Source: Bryobacterales bacterium (GTDB lineage Bacteria > Acidobacteriota > Terriglobia > Bryobacterales > Bryobacteraceae). Taken from it: a DNA stretch of 45,753 nt. Shown here piece after piece: positions 6,575-16,171 of the stretch (its first letter is position 1; the number at the start of each line of letters is the position of its first letter). The DNA is taken from contig JADZBH010000069.1 in assembly GCA_020852175.1 (NCBI GenBank), positions 1 to 45,753 of the forward strand, read 5' to 3'. Below the pieces are notes generated by a model, which was given only the letters and a program-made list of their open reading frames with translations, was not told the DNA's origin and searched no databases. The position numbers and the translations under genes were made by a program.

Positions 6575-9052
6575 GTGACGCGTTGCACACTATTCCTGCT
6601 CTTCGTCTCTCTGCTGGGCGCGGGGGAGTTGGAAGACCGGGCTTACAACATTTTGGAGAGGAATTGCTTTGGCTGCCACGGCGCCGGGCTGAGGACGTCG
6701 AATCTCGATTTGCGGACGCGCGAGGCGGCTTTGGCGGGCGGCGAGCGGGGCGAGGCGATTGTGCCGAACTATCCCGGGCGCAGCCGTGTCTACCTGTTCG
6801 CGGCCCACGCGCAGAAACCGGCCATGCCCCCGGGGAAGCAGTTGCCGGAGGCGGAACTGGCGATTCTGGAACGATGGATCAGCGCCGGGGCGGTCTATCC
6901 GGAGAAGGCCGCCGCGGACGGCGGTAGCGAAGGTGACGCGGCGCGCAAGGCGGCGCTCGCGGCGATGGAAGAACATCCTGTGACGGAGAAAGACCGGGCG
7001 TTCTGGTCGTTCCGGAAGCCGGTGCGTCCGGCTGTACCCGCTACCGGAGCGTCGAATCCGATCGACTCGTTCCTGCGGGCGGCATGGCGCGAAAAGGGAC
7101 TGGTGGCTTCGCCTCCGGCCGGGCGCCGGGCGCTGGCGCGGCGTGTCTATCTGGATGTGACCGGCCTGCCTCCCACGCCGGAGCAGGTGCGCGCCTTCGT
7201 CGCAGACCGCTCGCCGCAGGCCTGGGAGAAGCTTGTGGAGGCTCTGCTGGCCTCGCCGCAATATGGCGAGCGGTGGGCCCGGCACTGGCTGGACCTGGTA
7301 CGCTACGCCGATTCGGGCGGCTTCGAGTACGACCGGGACTATGTGCAGATCTGGCGGTATCGCGACTGGGTGGCCCGGTCGTTCAACGAGAACATGCCCT
7401 ACGACCGGTTTGTGAAGCTGCAACTGGCCGGCGACGAGTTCGAGCCCGCCAGCCGGGAGGCCATCATCGCCACCGGCTTCCTGCGGCTGGGCCCGGAAAA
7501 CAACATCAAGACCGAGCAGACGCGGATGGACGAGCTCGACGATATCGTTTCGACAACGTCCCTGTCGTTTCTCGGCATGACGCTCGGCTGCGCGCGGTGC
7601 CACAACCATAAGTTCGATCCGATTCCGCAGAAGGACTATTACCGCATCCAGGCGGTATTTTATTCGACGCGGCCCCGCGAATACCCTCTGGTGGACGCCG
7701 CCGAAGTGGACCGCTACAACGCCGAGGGAAAGCGGATTGACGGTCTGGTGAAGCCGCTCGCTGAGCGGCGCGAGGCGTTAGAAAAGCCGTACCGGGAGGC
7801 GATTTTCGCCGAAAAGGTGGCCCGGCTGCCTGAGTATATGCAGGAGGCCTGGAAGACGCCGCCGGAAAAACGTACCGAGGGGCAGAGGCTGAACGCGCGC
7901 CAGATCGAACGCACGCTGCAAATCGAGGAGCCTGAAATTCTGGCGCGAATGAGCGCCGCGGAGCGGGCCGAACATAAGCGCGTGACGGAGGAGACGGCGG
8001 CGCTGCGCAAACAGAAGCCGCGCGAGTATGACACGGCGATGGCGATTGGCGAGGAGGGACGTGAGGCGCTGCCGAGCTACTTCCTGCACAGGGGCTCGCC
8101 GGGGAACAAGGGGTCGGAGATGCGTCCGGGCGTCCTGACAGCGGCCTCGGACGCGGAACCCGCGTTCCCCGCCCCGCCCGCGCACGCTCACTCCACCTAC
8201 AGGCGGCGCGGCTTCGCCCAGTGGATGGCGTCGAAGGAGAATCCCCTCACGGCTCGCGTGATGGTGAACCGGATCTGGCAGCATCATTTTGGCGAGGGCC
8301 TTGTCGCCACGCCGTCGAATTTCGGCCGTACCGGAATGCGCCCGTCCAACGCGGCGCTGCTGGACTGGTTGGCCGTCGAGTTCGTGGAGAGCGGCTGGGA
8401 CATGAAACATATGCACCGGCTGATGCTGGCCAGCGAGGCGTACCGCATGGCGAGCGGCGACATCGAGGCGAACCTGAAGCTCGATCCGCGAAACCGGGCT
8501 CTGTGGCGGATGCCGAGGCAACGGCTGGAAGCCGAGGCCCTGCGGGACTCGATATTCGCCGTGGCCGGCACGCTGGACATGACGCGGGGCGGTCCTCCGG
8601 TGCAGCCGTTCATCGATCCGGCATTGTTCCAGGGAAGCTCGAAACGGACCTGGAACGGGAAGGCCGATGAGGACCGCTCGACGTGGCGCCGGTCGCTGTA
8701 TGTCTTCAACAAGAGAAGTATCCGGTATCCGCTGTTTGAGTCCTTCGACCAGCCCGACATGATCACCTCGTGCGCGCGGCGGAACTCCTCCACCACGGCT
8801 CCGCAGGCGCTGCTGCTGATGAACAACTCCCTGGTGCGGATGCAGGCGGCGGAGTTCGCGGCGCGCTTGCGGCGCGAGGCGGACAACGATGCGGCGCGGA
8901 TCCGCAGGGCGTTCGAACTCGCCTTCGCCCGCACGCCGGAGCCGAAGGAGATGGACGAGGCGGCGGGCTTTCTGGCGCGGGGCGGCGCGCCCGCGCTGGC
9001 GGAGTTCTGCCAAACGCTTTTCAACACGAACGAGTTTGCTTACCTGCCATGA
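6575..9052 (+). CDS. Planctomycete/acidobacterial cytochrome with DUF1549 and DUF1553 (PSD1) domains
   Basis: 825 residues from GTG 6575, giving a signal peptide CTLFLLFVSLLGAGELE; GTG 6566 is an alternative. A heme motif NCFGCHGAG (C31, C34, H35) starts a PSCyt1-type cytochrome domain. DUF1549 follows (ARRVYLDVTGLPPTPEQV; YGERWARHWLDLVRYADSGG) and contains a second CxxCH, CARCHNHKFDPI (C339, C342, H343). DUF1553 fills the C-terminus (MVNRIWQHHFGEGLVATPSN; FGRTGMRPSN). The exact reaction of these proteins is not settled; they occur with DUF1501 partners in organisms that degrade complex polysaccharides. The stop overlaps the next start (ATGA), so the two are translationally coupled. The open frame runs hundreds of codons upstream, but that part lies inside the opposite-strand TonB-like gene. 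Confidence 0.9.
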   Translation: MTRCTLFLLFVSLLGAGELEDRAYNILERNCFGCHGAGLRTSNLDLRTREAALAGGERGEAIVPNYPGRSRVYLFAAHAQKPAMPPGKQLPEAELAILERWISAGAVYPEKAAADGGSEGDAARKAALAAMEEHPVTEKDRAFWSFRKPVRPAVPATGASNPIDSFLRAAWREKGLVASPPAGRRALARRVYLDVTGLPPTPEQVRAFVADRSPQAWEKLVEALLASPQYGERWARHWLDLVRYADSGGFEYDRDYVQIWRYRDWVARSFNENMPYDRFVKLQLAGDEFEPASREAIIATGFLRLGPENNIKTEQTRMDELDDIVSTTSLSFLGMTLGCARCHNHKFDPIPQKDYYRIQAVFYSTRPREYPLVDAAEVDRYNAEGKRIDGLVKPLAERREALEKPYREAIFAEKVARLPEYMQEAWKTPPEKRTEGQRLNARQIERTLQIEEPEILARMSAAERAEHKRVTEETAALRKQKPREYDTAMAIGEEGREALPSYFLHRGSPGNKGSEMRPGVLTAASDAEPAFPAPPAHAHSTYRRRGFAQWMASKENPLTARVMVNRIWQHHFGEGLVATPSNFGRTGMRPSNAALLDWLAVEFVESGWDMKHMHRLMLASEAYRMASGDIEANLKLDPRNRALWRMPRQRLEAEALRDSIFAVAGTLDMTRGGPPVQPFIDPALFQGSSKRTWNGKADEDRSTWRRSLYVFNKRSIRYPLFESFDQPDMITSCARRNSSTTAPQALLLMNNSLVRMQAAEFAARLRREADNDAARIRRAFELAFARTPEPKEMDEAAGFLARGGAPALAEFCQTLFNTNEFAYLP

Positions 9053-10470
9053 GCTATTGCGCGCATCATTCCACCCAACGCTTCTGGAACCGGCGCGAGT
9101 TGCTGGCGCGATTTGGCGGGGGCATCGCCTCGCTGGCCGCTTCGGGGATACTGGCGCGCGCGGCCCGGCTGGACCCGATGGCGCCGCGGCCGCCGCACTA
9201 TGCCCCGAAGGCCAAGGCGGTGATCTCCATCTTTTGTTACGGCGGCGTAAGCCACGTGGACACCTTCGATCCGAAGCCCCTGCTGGCCCGGCGCGCGGGC
9301 GAGGCGCTGACAGGAAAGGGCGAGGTGGTGGCTTCGCAGGGCAATCCGGGCGGCCTGATGCCCTCTCCGTGGGAGTTCAAGCAGCATGGCGCGAGCGGGC
9401 GCTGGGTGTCGTCGCTGTTTCCCCACATCGCGAAAAAAGTGGACGACCTGGCCTTCATTCATTCGCTAAGCTCGATCTCCAACGATCACGGCCCGGCGCT
9501 GTTCCAGATGAACACGGGAACGATTCAGGCGGGCCATCCCTCGATGGGCTCCTGGGTCACCTATGGTTTGGGCAGCGAGAGCGAAAACCTGCCGGGCTAT
9601 GTGGTGTTCACCGACCACCGGGGCGGACCCATCGGCGGCGCGCCCAACTGGGGCAATGGGTTCATGCCGGCGGCATATCAAGGGACGCAGTTCCGTTCCG
9701 CCGGCGACCCGATCGTGGACCTGCTGCCGCCGAAGGATCTGCCGCCGGATCGGCAGCGGCGATGGCTGGACCTGTTGCAGAAGCTGAACCGGGAGCACGC
9801 GGCGAAGAACCCCGCGGACACGGAGTTGAGCGCGCGCATCGCGGCGTATGAACTGGCGTACCGGATGCAGTCGCATGCGTTGGAGGCGGTGGACATCGAG
9901 CGCGAGAGCGAGGCGACCAGGAAACTATACGGCGTGGGTGAGCAGCCAACGCATTATTTCGCGCGGCAGGCGCTGATGGCGCGCCGTCTGGTGGAGCGCG
10001 GCGTGCGGTTCGTGCAGCTCTATTCCGGCGGCGGGAACTTCCAGGAATCCTGGGACGCGCACTGGGACATCAAGGCGAACCATGAGATGCACTGCGGCGA
10101 AACCGACAAGCCGATGGCGGGCCTGCTGACGGATTTGAAGGCGCGCGGGATGCTGGACTCGACACTGGTGATCTGGCACGGCGAGTTCGGGCGCATGCCG
10201 ATTTCGCAGCGCATGGATGGCCGCGACCACAACCCGTACGGCTTCACGGTGTGGATGGCGGGCGGAGGCGTGAAGGGCGGCTCTGCCGTGGGCTCCACCG
10301 ACGAGTACGGCTACCGCGCGCAGGAAGACAAGAAGACAATCAACGATCTGCACGCGACCATCCTGCATCTGATGGGCATGAATCACGAGCGGCTGACCTA
10401 TCCCTTCAACGGGCGGCAGATGCGGCTGACCGATGTAAGCGGCGAGGTGATCCGGCAGATCGTGGCGTAA
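9049..10470 (+). CDS. DUF1501 (sulfatase-like fold) exported protein
   Basis: 473 residues starting at the ATG of an ATGA overlap with the preceding gene. The N-terminus has a Tat-like signal (FWNRRELLARFGGGIASLAA). Family marks include CYGGVSHVDTFDPKP, then VKKVDDLAFIHS-like and SNDHGPALFQMNTG segments, and HGEFGRMPISQ followed by GRDHNPYGFTVWMAGGGVKG near the C-terminus. DUF1501 proteins resemble alkaline-phosphatase/sulfatase enzymes and are almost always encoded next to a DUF1549/DUF1553 cytochrome, as here. Substrate is unknown. The gene ends 13 nt before the convergent oxidoreductase gene. Confidence 0.9.
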   Translation: MSYCAHHSTQRFWNRRELLARFGGGIASLAASGILARAARLDPMAPRPPHYAPKAKAVISIFCYGGVSHVDTFDPKPLLARRAGEALTGKGEVVASQGNPGGLMPSPWEFKQHGASGRWVSSLFPHIAKKVDDLAFIHSLSSISNDHGPALFQMNTGTIQAGHPSMGSWVTYGLGSESENLPGYVVFTDHRGGPIGGAPNWGNGFMPAAYQGTQFRSAGDPIVDLLPPKDLPPDRQRRWLDLLQKLNREHAAKNPADTELSARIAAYELAYRMQSHALEAVDIERESEATRKLYGVGEQPTHYFARQALMARRLVERGVRFVQLYSGGGNFQESWDAHWDIKANHEMHCGETDKPMAGLLTDLKARGMLDSTLVIWHGEFGRMPISQRMDGRDHNPYGFTVWMAGGGVKGGSAVGSTDEYGYRAQEDKKTINDLHATILHLMGMNHERLTYPFNGRQMRLTDVSGEVIRQIVA

Positions 10471-10482
10471 AGCGCCCGGTGG

Positions 10483-11559
10483 CTATCGCAGCGGCAGCTT
10501 GACGGCGGCCTTGGTGGCGATGCTCTTCTTGAGCGCCTCGATGATCTCCACGACATCGACGTTGATGTCGAGCGCGACCATGGGGTTCAGCGGTTTCTTG
10601 CCGTGCGCGGCGGCGATCATGTGGGCAATGGGCTCGGCGTTTCCAGGGGCCAGCGGCTGCAAAGGCTCCTCGATGGCCGCGCCGCGCCCCTTGCGGATTT
10701 CCAGGCGGTCGCGTGTCAACGTGGCGCTGCCTTCCAGGCCGAATACCTCGAGCTCCTGAAAGCTCCGCGGCAGGTCCCAACTGCCTTCAAACAGACCAAC
10801 GCCATTCTTATAGCCCAGGATCATCGTGGAGTTGTCCTCCACCTTGGGGAAGATGGCCGGTCGGAGATGGTTCACATGGGCGTAGACGGACTCGGGCTTG
10901 CCGAGATACCAAAGGCTCCACAGCGCGTTGTAACAGCCGAAGTCCATGAGCGCGCCGGCGCCGTTCTGAACCGGATCGGTGAGCCATTGGAAGAAGACGG
11001 AGTTGCGGGGCCCTTCCGAGCCCGGGCCTCCGTGGCCGACTATGCCGCGCAGCCGCCACACCTGGCCCAGCGCGCCGGAGCCGGCTTTCGCCTTGGCCGC
11101 GTAGTTGGAAGGCCACCACGCCATCTGATAATTGGTGAGCACGACGATACCGTGGCGTTGGGCCAATACACGGATGGCGCGCGCGTCGGCGAGCGTCGAG
11201 GCCAGCGGCTTCTCGAACATGACATGAATTCCACGCGGAGCGCAGAGCTTGACGATGCGGAGATGGTCGTTGTTCGGCGTGAAGGCCCAGACAATATCGG
11301 GCTTCACCGTATCCAGCATCCGGGCATCGTCGGTATAAAACACGGACGCGGGCGCGCCCAGCTTTTGGGCTTCGGCGATGAGACTGGTATTGGCCTCCGA
11401 GATGCCAACCAGGCGGGCCGGGTTGCCCGAGATCATCCGGGGCAGGTGCCCCCAGACGTGGGAATGTTGCAGGCCGATCACCGCGATGGTGGGGCTGGCG
11501 GAGTAGGCCGCGGAAAGCGCAGCCAGCCAGAGTACGAACGCACGGATACAGGAACGCAT
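10483..11559 (-). CDS. Exported Gfo/Idh/MocA-family oxidoreductase
   Basis: 358 residues with a signal peptide (IRAFVLWLAALSAAYSA), unusual only in that most family members are cytoplasmic. A Rossmann-type N-terminus (PTIAVIGLQHSHVWGH) is followed by the conserved EKPLA segment (MFEKPLASTLADARAI) carrying the catalytic-region Lys. The C-terminal half fits the substrate domain (GALMDFGCYNALWSLWYLG). These enzymes oxidise or rearrange sugars using tightly bound NAD(P). The glycine pattern (G-x-x-H-S-H) departs from GxGxxG, as in many exported members. It converges on the DUF1501 gene and may act on the same carbohydrate pathway. A TAAAAT box on this strand lies 12 nt before the start. Confidence 0.85.
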   Translation of the reverse strand: MRSCIRAFVLWLAALSAAYSASPTIAVIGLQHSHVWGHLPRMISGNPARLVGISEANTSLIAEAQKLGAPASVFYTDDARMLDTVKPDIVWAFTPNNDHLRIVKLCAPRGIHVMFEKPLASTLADARAIRVLAQRHGIVVLTNYQMAWWPSNYAAKAKAGSGALGQVWRLRGIVGHGGPGSEGPRNSVFFQWLTDPVQNGAGALMDFGCYNALWSLWYLGKPESVYAHVNHLRPAIFPKVEDNSTMILGYKNGVGLFEGSWDLPRSFQELEVFGLEGSATLTRDRLEIRKGRGAAIEEPLQPLAPGNAEPIAHMIAAAHGKKPLNPMVALDINVDVVEIIEALKKSIATKAAVKLPLR

Positions 11560-11571
11560 GATTCTTAGCGG

Positions 11572-11577
11572 ATTTTA
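11572..11577 (-). promoter_or_regulatory. -10-like TAAAAT before the Gfo/Idh/MocA gene
   Basis: Read on the minus strand, TAAAAT ends 12 nt before the ATG, and no Shine-Dalgarno lies between. This predicts a very short leader. Confidence 0.4.
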
Positions 11578-11588
11578 CACCGTCCGGC

Positions 11589-11618
11589 TTGCGGCGGGTT
11601 GCCCGGCTGGCCTAGAAT
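11589..11618 (+). promoter_or_regulatory. Candidate sigma-70-type promoter for the 1117-residue gene
   Basis: TTGCGG (11589-11594) and TAGAAT (11613-11618) are separated by 18 nt. A start near 11625 would give a leader of about 140 nt for the gene at 11765. The leader contains two short perfect inverted repeats, 11705-11709/11719-11723 and 11736-11740/11747-11751, the second just before the ribosome site. Confidence 0.4.
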
Positions 11619-11764
11619 TCTGGAATCTCGAAACATGTCTCGTGGAGCGGATACCGGGGTTGGACCCTCGGCAGGACGCAGGTGGTGGGACTCAGGATGG
11701 TGCGGTGGTAGAGTAGAAACCACGTTTGAGAGGAGGGTCCTTCGCGGGACCAGGGAAGGATTCC

Positions 11765-14700
11765 ATGAACCGGACGCGAATCGGCTTCATTCAGACGTTC
11801 CTTTGGTTGGGTGTGGTGGCGGCCGCGTGGGCGCAGGATCCCCTCGGGCGGGCCCGGCGGTTGGAGAGCGAAGGCGACGCCGCCGGCGCGCAGCGCGTTC
11901 TGCGGGAAGCGGCGCAGGAACCTTCCGCGGCGCCCGGGCAGTTGCTGGAATACGCCGAGTTTCTGGACCGGTACAGGAACCCCGATGCCCGTGCCGCGTA
12001 TGAGAAAGCGGCCGGCGCGTTGCCGTCAGGCGCGGACAAGACGGCGGCACTGCGGCGATTGACACTGCTGAGCCTGCTGCGCGGGGACCGTCCTGCCGCG
12101 GAAAAGCACCTGGCGGCCTACCGCTCGGCGGGCGGCACGGATCTGGCGGCGGCCATTCCCACGGCGGCAAAAATCGATATGCCCGTGGCGGGAATTCCCG
12201 GACCGCTGGTTTCCTTCGCCCGCATGGCGGCGCTGTCGCCGGACTTGAAGCCGGACGAGTTGCTGGGCGCGCTGGCGCGCAACGTGGTGACCAACGGCTA
12301 CCAGGCTTCGACCTCGGCCGAGGGGTTGGACCAGACCGAATATCTGAAGCTGGTGTTCCGCTATCTCGGGCAGGCGCGCGAGATTGAAAAACTGGCCGGG
12401 GAGTCGAAGGTGTTGACCATCTCCTCCTGCGACACGCCGGAGACGGGCGAACTGCTGAAAGTGCTGGGCTACCGGATGCGGGGCGCCTGTGGCAGCGAAG
12501 TGGTGCTGGAAACGGTGAACGCCGGCCGCGCCTTTCTGACCATCGATTCCGGCTTCCCGCTGGCCGAACTCGAAGTGGCGCTCCGGAATAACCGCCCCTT
12601 CCAGTATGACTATCATCCGACGCTGGTTCCCGTCCTGTTCGGGCCGGAGTATTGGATGTCCGCCGAGAAAGAGAAAAAGGAGTTCATCGACGTCTTCCTT
12701 TCGGACCCCGCTCTGTGCCGGCTGTACCTGGGTTTATCGAAGCTGGACGCCCACACGGCAGCCGAGATGAAGAAGGCGATCTCGATTCAGCGTCTCCGGG
12801 CTTTCGCCCATGTCCTGGACTTCTTCGGCGGCATGTTCGTCGTGCGTAACGGCAAGGCGCAGGTGCCAGGCAGCGCGGCCACTGTGGCCGCCTGGGGCGA
12901 CCTGGTGGGCGTGAGTCCGGAGAAGGGCGTCGAATTCTATGAAAAGTTGATGGCCAAGGACGACGGGTGGTTAACGAGCTATTACGATTCGCTGGCGCGC
13001 ATTGACGGCCCGATCCGAGACTATCTGAGCGAGCCCGAGCGTTTGAAACGGTTCTACGCGGCGCTGAAAGGGCGGATCACCAGCCCCGGTCCGGCGCGGC
13101 CGGTGTTCCGGTCCAACACGGACCTGATGCTGCTGACCACGCGGCTGTGGCTGGAACCGGGCGGGCAGCCGCACGTTCCGGGCGGCGTGGAGATGTGGAA
13201 GAACCTGTTCGTCAATCATCCCCACGGCAAATACGACGGGAAGTTGACGAAGCTGGCATCGTCATGGAAGACCGCCGATGATGTGTTGGAGGCATTGTTC
13301 GCCCTGTGCCGGAAGGCGGTGGAGAACGAGCCTCTCAAGATCTTCATGGCCGTGAGCGATATGGATCGCCTGCGCGCGGCGCCGCTGGCCCCGGAAACAA
13401 TCGACAGGATCGCGCGCACCTACCGATTCTTCGGAGCGCAGATTCCGCTGCTGGCCGAACAACCGGCCCTGACCGACCAGTCGATCCGGAACTTCCTGAC
13501 GACGGCGCAGGCCATCGGCTCCATGCGCGACCAGTTGACGCGGGCCGATACGGCGGGGAGTTTTCAGTCCCTTCTCGGGCTGTGGCAGATCCTGAGCCGG
13601 AACGACCTGATTCCGGTGGCGGAACGCAACGCTCTGTTCGCGGGCATCGTGGACGACTTCGCGAAAGTGAAGGACGGAGGTGCGCTGTTCGATGCGAGCC
13701 GCGCGCATGTGCTCGCGCTGATGAAGGCGGCGGGCGCCACCCAGGGTTCGGCGCAGGACCGGATGCTGGACCTGATGGCGGGTAGCCTGAAACCTCGGGA
13801 CCAGGAAGCCCATACGCTGCTGGTGCAGGAGATGACGCGGCTGTTCGATTCGCAGCGCCTGATTTCACTCAAGCTGCTGCTGGACATCGCCGAACATACC
13901 GAGGCCATCGGCAAGGGCGAGAAGGTGAACGTAGCGCTTCTTAACCGCCTGAACACGCGCATGCAGGAGATTCAACTGCCGCGTTCGTCGCTGACGACGG
14001 CCGAGCGCAACGCCCTGTCGTTCGGCTATTGGAGCGACAGGCATGTGGACAGCCAGCGGAAACTGAACATCCGGACCGAGGTGGAAAAAGCCGGCGCCGA
14101 CCCGGAAAAACTCCGCGAAGCGCGCGGGAAACTTGCGCCCATGCTGCGCGACACCCTGGTGGGGTTCAACTACCTGTACTACGCGCCTCCCGCGGCCCAG
14201 GTGCTGCGGACCAATCCTTTGTTCGCGCGCAGCCATGATTTTCTGGGCATTCAGGGCACCAACCAGACCTGGCGGAACACCGAGGTGCTGGGTTCGGGCT
14301 GGCCGTCGAGCGCGGGCGGACGTCTGGTGGGTTCACTGGCCGGTCTCGGATACGCGCTGGCTGAGGCGGAACAGAACTTCCTGGTTCCTTCGCGCGAGCA
14401 GGCGCTCATCTGGGGCGATCTGGTGCCGCAGATGATGCTGATGGCCAAACTGCCCCGCTGGTGGAACTCGACGCGCGCGCAGACGCACTGGGTGGGATTG
14501 CACCTGGGCGAAGGACAAACGCTGCTGGCCGAAAGCGTTCTGAACCCTGCGGTGAGATCCCAGGTGGTGGCCGTGCTCAGCAAACAGGCCGCTCCGAACC
14601 GGACGGCGCGCGTGGAGGAGATGCTGTCGGCCGGGGATCTGGGCGGAGCGCTCGAACAGGTCACGCCCGCCGAGTTGTACCAGATCGCCGAGGCGTTGAA

Positions 14701-15118
14701 AGGCGGCGCGAATCCCCTGGCGCGGGAGATCCGGCGGATGGCGGCTTCGCCCCAGGTGGCGCCCGCGGCCATCTCGCTAGCCTTCGGCACGCCCAAACCC
14801 ACGCTGACCAGTTCCAACAGGCCAGGGCTGACGTTCCTGCGCACGTTTCCCACGCTCATGGGCTATTCCAGCCGGATCATGGCCGAAAGCTGGGAGTCGA
14901 GCATCCTGTACTACGCCGCGCTGGCCGATGAACTGCAAGTGGACCCCGGCCGGCTGGCCGTGTCGGTACCGGAGTGGACGCAGCACACGGTACAACGGAT
15001 CTTCGCCACGCACCTGGAGGATTGGCCTGCCCTGTTGCGCGCGCTGCGGGTGGTGGGCGACGAGGTTCGCGCACGGGGCCAGGAAGCTTCTCTCAGTTTG
15101 TCCAGTGGGGGTTACTAA
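11765..15118 (+). CDS. Large exported protein of unknown function
   Basis: 1117 residues from ATG 11765; GGGAAGGA at 11753-11760 is the ribosome site. A signal peptide ends near VVAAAWAQ. The first ~110 mature residues are Ala-rich helices resembling TPR-type repeats (LGRARRLESEGDAAGAQRVL; EYAEFLDRYRNPDARAAYEK). The remainder is largely helical, with no motif I can assign. An internal segment (SGWPSSAGGRLVGSLAGLGY) is followed by several Trp-containing stretches. The protein is followed after 3 nt by a VWFA-domain protein, implying one transcript and probably a joint envelope role. Comparable large unknown proteins occur beside VWFA genes in acidobacterial genomes, but that is from general knowledge, not shown here. 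Confidence 0.75.
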   Translation: MNRTRIGFIQTFLWLGVVAAAWAQDPLGRARRLESEGDAAGAQRVLREAAQEPSAAPGQLLEYAEFLDRYRNPDARAAYEKAAGALPSGADKTAALRRLTLLSLLRGDRPAAEKHLAAYRSAGGTDLAAAIPTAAKIDMPVAGIPGPLVSFARMAALSPDLKPDELLGALARNVVTNGYQASTSAEGLDQTEYLKLVFRYLGQAREIEKLAGESKVLTISSCDTPETGELLKVLGYRMRGACGSEVVLETVNAGRAFLTIDSGFPLAELEVALRNNRPFQYDYHPTLVPVLFGPEYWMSAEKEKKEFIDVFLSDPALCRLYLGLSKLDAHTAAEMKKAISIQRLRAFAHVLDFFGGMFVVRNGKAQVPGSAATVAAWGDLVGVSPEKGVEFYEKLMAKDDGWLTSYYDSLARIDGPIRDYLSEPERLKRFYAALKGRITSPGPARPVFRSNTDLMLLTTRLWLEPGGQPHVPGGVEMWKNLFVNHPHGKYDGKLTKLASSWKTADDVLEALFALCRKAVENEPLKIFMAVSDMDRLRAAPLAPETIDRIARTYRFFGAQIPLLAEQPALTDQSIRNFLTTAQAIGSMRDQLTRADTAGSFQSLLGLWQILSRNDLIPVAERNALFAGIVDDFAKVKDGGALFDASRAHVLALMKAAGATQGSAQDRMLDLMAGSLKPRDQEAHTLLVQEMTRLFDSQRLISLKLLLDIAEHTEAIGKGEKVNVALLNRLNTRMQEIQLPRSSLTTAERNALSFGYWSDRHVDSQRKLNIRTEVEKAGADPEKLREARGKLAPMLRDTLVGFNYLYYAPPAAQVLRTNPLFARSHDFLGIQGTNQTWRNTEVLGSGWPSSAGGRLVGSLAGLGYALAEAEQNFLVPSREQALIWGDLVPQMMLMAKLPRWWNSTRAQTHWVGLHLGEGQTLLAESVLNPAVRSQVVAVLSKQAAPNRTARVEEMLSAGDLGGALEQVTPAELYQIAEALKGGANPLAREIRRMAASPQVAPAAISLAFGTPKPTLTSSNRPGLTFLRTFPTLMGYSSRIMAESWESSILYYAALADELQVDPGRLAVSVPEWTQHTVQRIFATHLEDWPALLRALRVVGDEVRARGQEASLSLSSGGY

Positions 15119-15121
15119 TCC

Positions 15122-16171
15122 ATGCCAAGACATGAGCCGTCGGGCGGAAGGATGACACGGAGGCTGGCCTTGTGTACAGGCCTGCAGGCGGCCGGCGCGG
15201 CGCTGGGCTGGGCACAGGAGCCCGTCGCCGCCGATAGCGAGGACCGGCCGACCTTCCGCGTGAAGGTGGACATGGTGGTGCTGAGCTTCACCGTGACCGA
15301 CAACAAGGGCAAGTACATCACCGGCTTGAGGCCGGTGGATTTCCGCATCACCGAGGACGGCATCCTGCAGAAGGTCTCCACGTTCGGCGAAGGAAACAAA
15401 CCGCCCATCCAGGTGCTGGACGACGGCTCCACGCGGCCCATCGTCGCCACCGGTCCGGCGGTGAAGGCCGTGCCCGAGGCGGCCGAAGCGCGCGGCGATG
15501 CCTTCGTGGGCACCAACGTCTTCGTGCTCTTCGATACAAGCAACTATATGTACAGGGGCTTCGTCTACGCCTCCGATGCCATCGCCGATTTCGTACGCGG
15601 CCTGGACCGGGCCGACTCGGTGGCCATCTACACGTTTTCGCGGAACCTGTCGCGGGCGGCCTCGCTGACGCGCGACCGGAACCAGGCCATCATGGGACTG
15701 CGCAAAGCCGTGGCGGGCGACGATGCGGCCCTCTACAACGCCCTTCTGCTGGCCTTGCGCGATGCCGCCAAGGTGCCCGGCCGCAAGGTGGTGATCGTCT
15801 TTTCCAATGGACCCGACAATGCGAGCATGGTCGCCCCGGACGACGTGCGCGCCGTGGCCGAGGACGAAGGCATTCCGATCTATGTGATCTCGACCAACGA
15901 CGTGAACCGGGACGCCATCTCATCGAACGTGTTCAAACGGATCTCGCAGCGGACCGGCGGGCAGGTGTTCTTCGCCAAGACGTGGCAGAAGCAGGTGGAG
16001 GCGTTCGAGTCGATTCGCGAATCGCTGGGGAACTCCTACACGGTGAGCTACTATCCGCAACCGAATCCGAACGACGGCTTCCGGCGCATCAACATCGAGA
16101 TCCTCAGCGACGCGGCGAAAAAGATGCGGGTCCGCGCGCGGCCCGGCTACAGGCCAAGCCGGACCTTCTGA
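15122..16171 (+). CDS. VWFA-related acidobacterial-type domain protein
   Basis: 349 residues if started at ATG 15122; ATG 15152 gives a more typical signal peptide (MTRRLALCTGLQAAGAALGW) and is equally possible. Residues about 45-85 match the immunoglobulin-like lead-in of acidobacterial VWFA proteins (VDMVVLSFTVTDNKGKYITG, then DFRITEDGILQKV). The von Willebrand A domain follows with VFVLFDTSNYMYRG in place of the usual DxSxS metal site (D138, S140, then Asn and Tyr), so the metal-binding motif is degenerate. The domain continues with VAIYTFSRNLS, KVVIVFSNGPDNASM and ends with a short beta tail, SYYPQPNPNDGFR. Such proteins are exported and probably mediate protein contacts. It starts 3 nt after the preceding large unknown protein. 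Confidence 0.85.
   Translation: MPRHEPSGGRMTRRLALCTGLQAAGAALGWAQEPVAADSEDRPTFRVKVDMVVLSFTVTDNKGKYITGLRPVDFRITEDGILQKVSTFGEGNKPPIQVLDDGSTRPIVATGPAVKAVPEAAEARGDAFVGTNVFVLFDTSNYMYRGFVYASDAIADFVRGLDRADSVAIYTFSRNLSRAASLTRDRNQAIMGLRKAVAGDDAALYNALLLALRDAAKVPGRKVVIVFSNGPDNASMVAPDDVRAVAEDEGIPIYVISTNDVNRDAISSNVFKRISQRTGGQVFFAKTWQKQVEAFESIRESLGNSYTVSYYPQPNPNDGFRRINIEILSDAAKKMRVRARPGYRPSRTF

Noticed and set aside
11635..12003. Open frame starting right after TAGAAT (ATG 11635)
   Set aside because: Arg/Gly-rich composition, overlaps the start of the 1117-residue gene in another frame, no family character.
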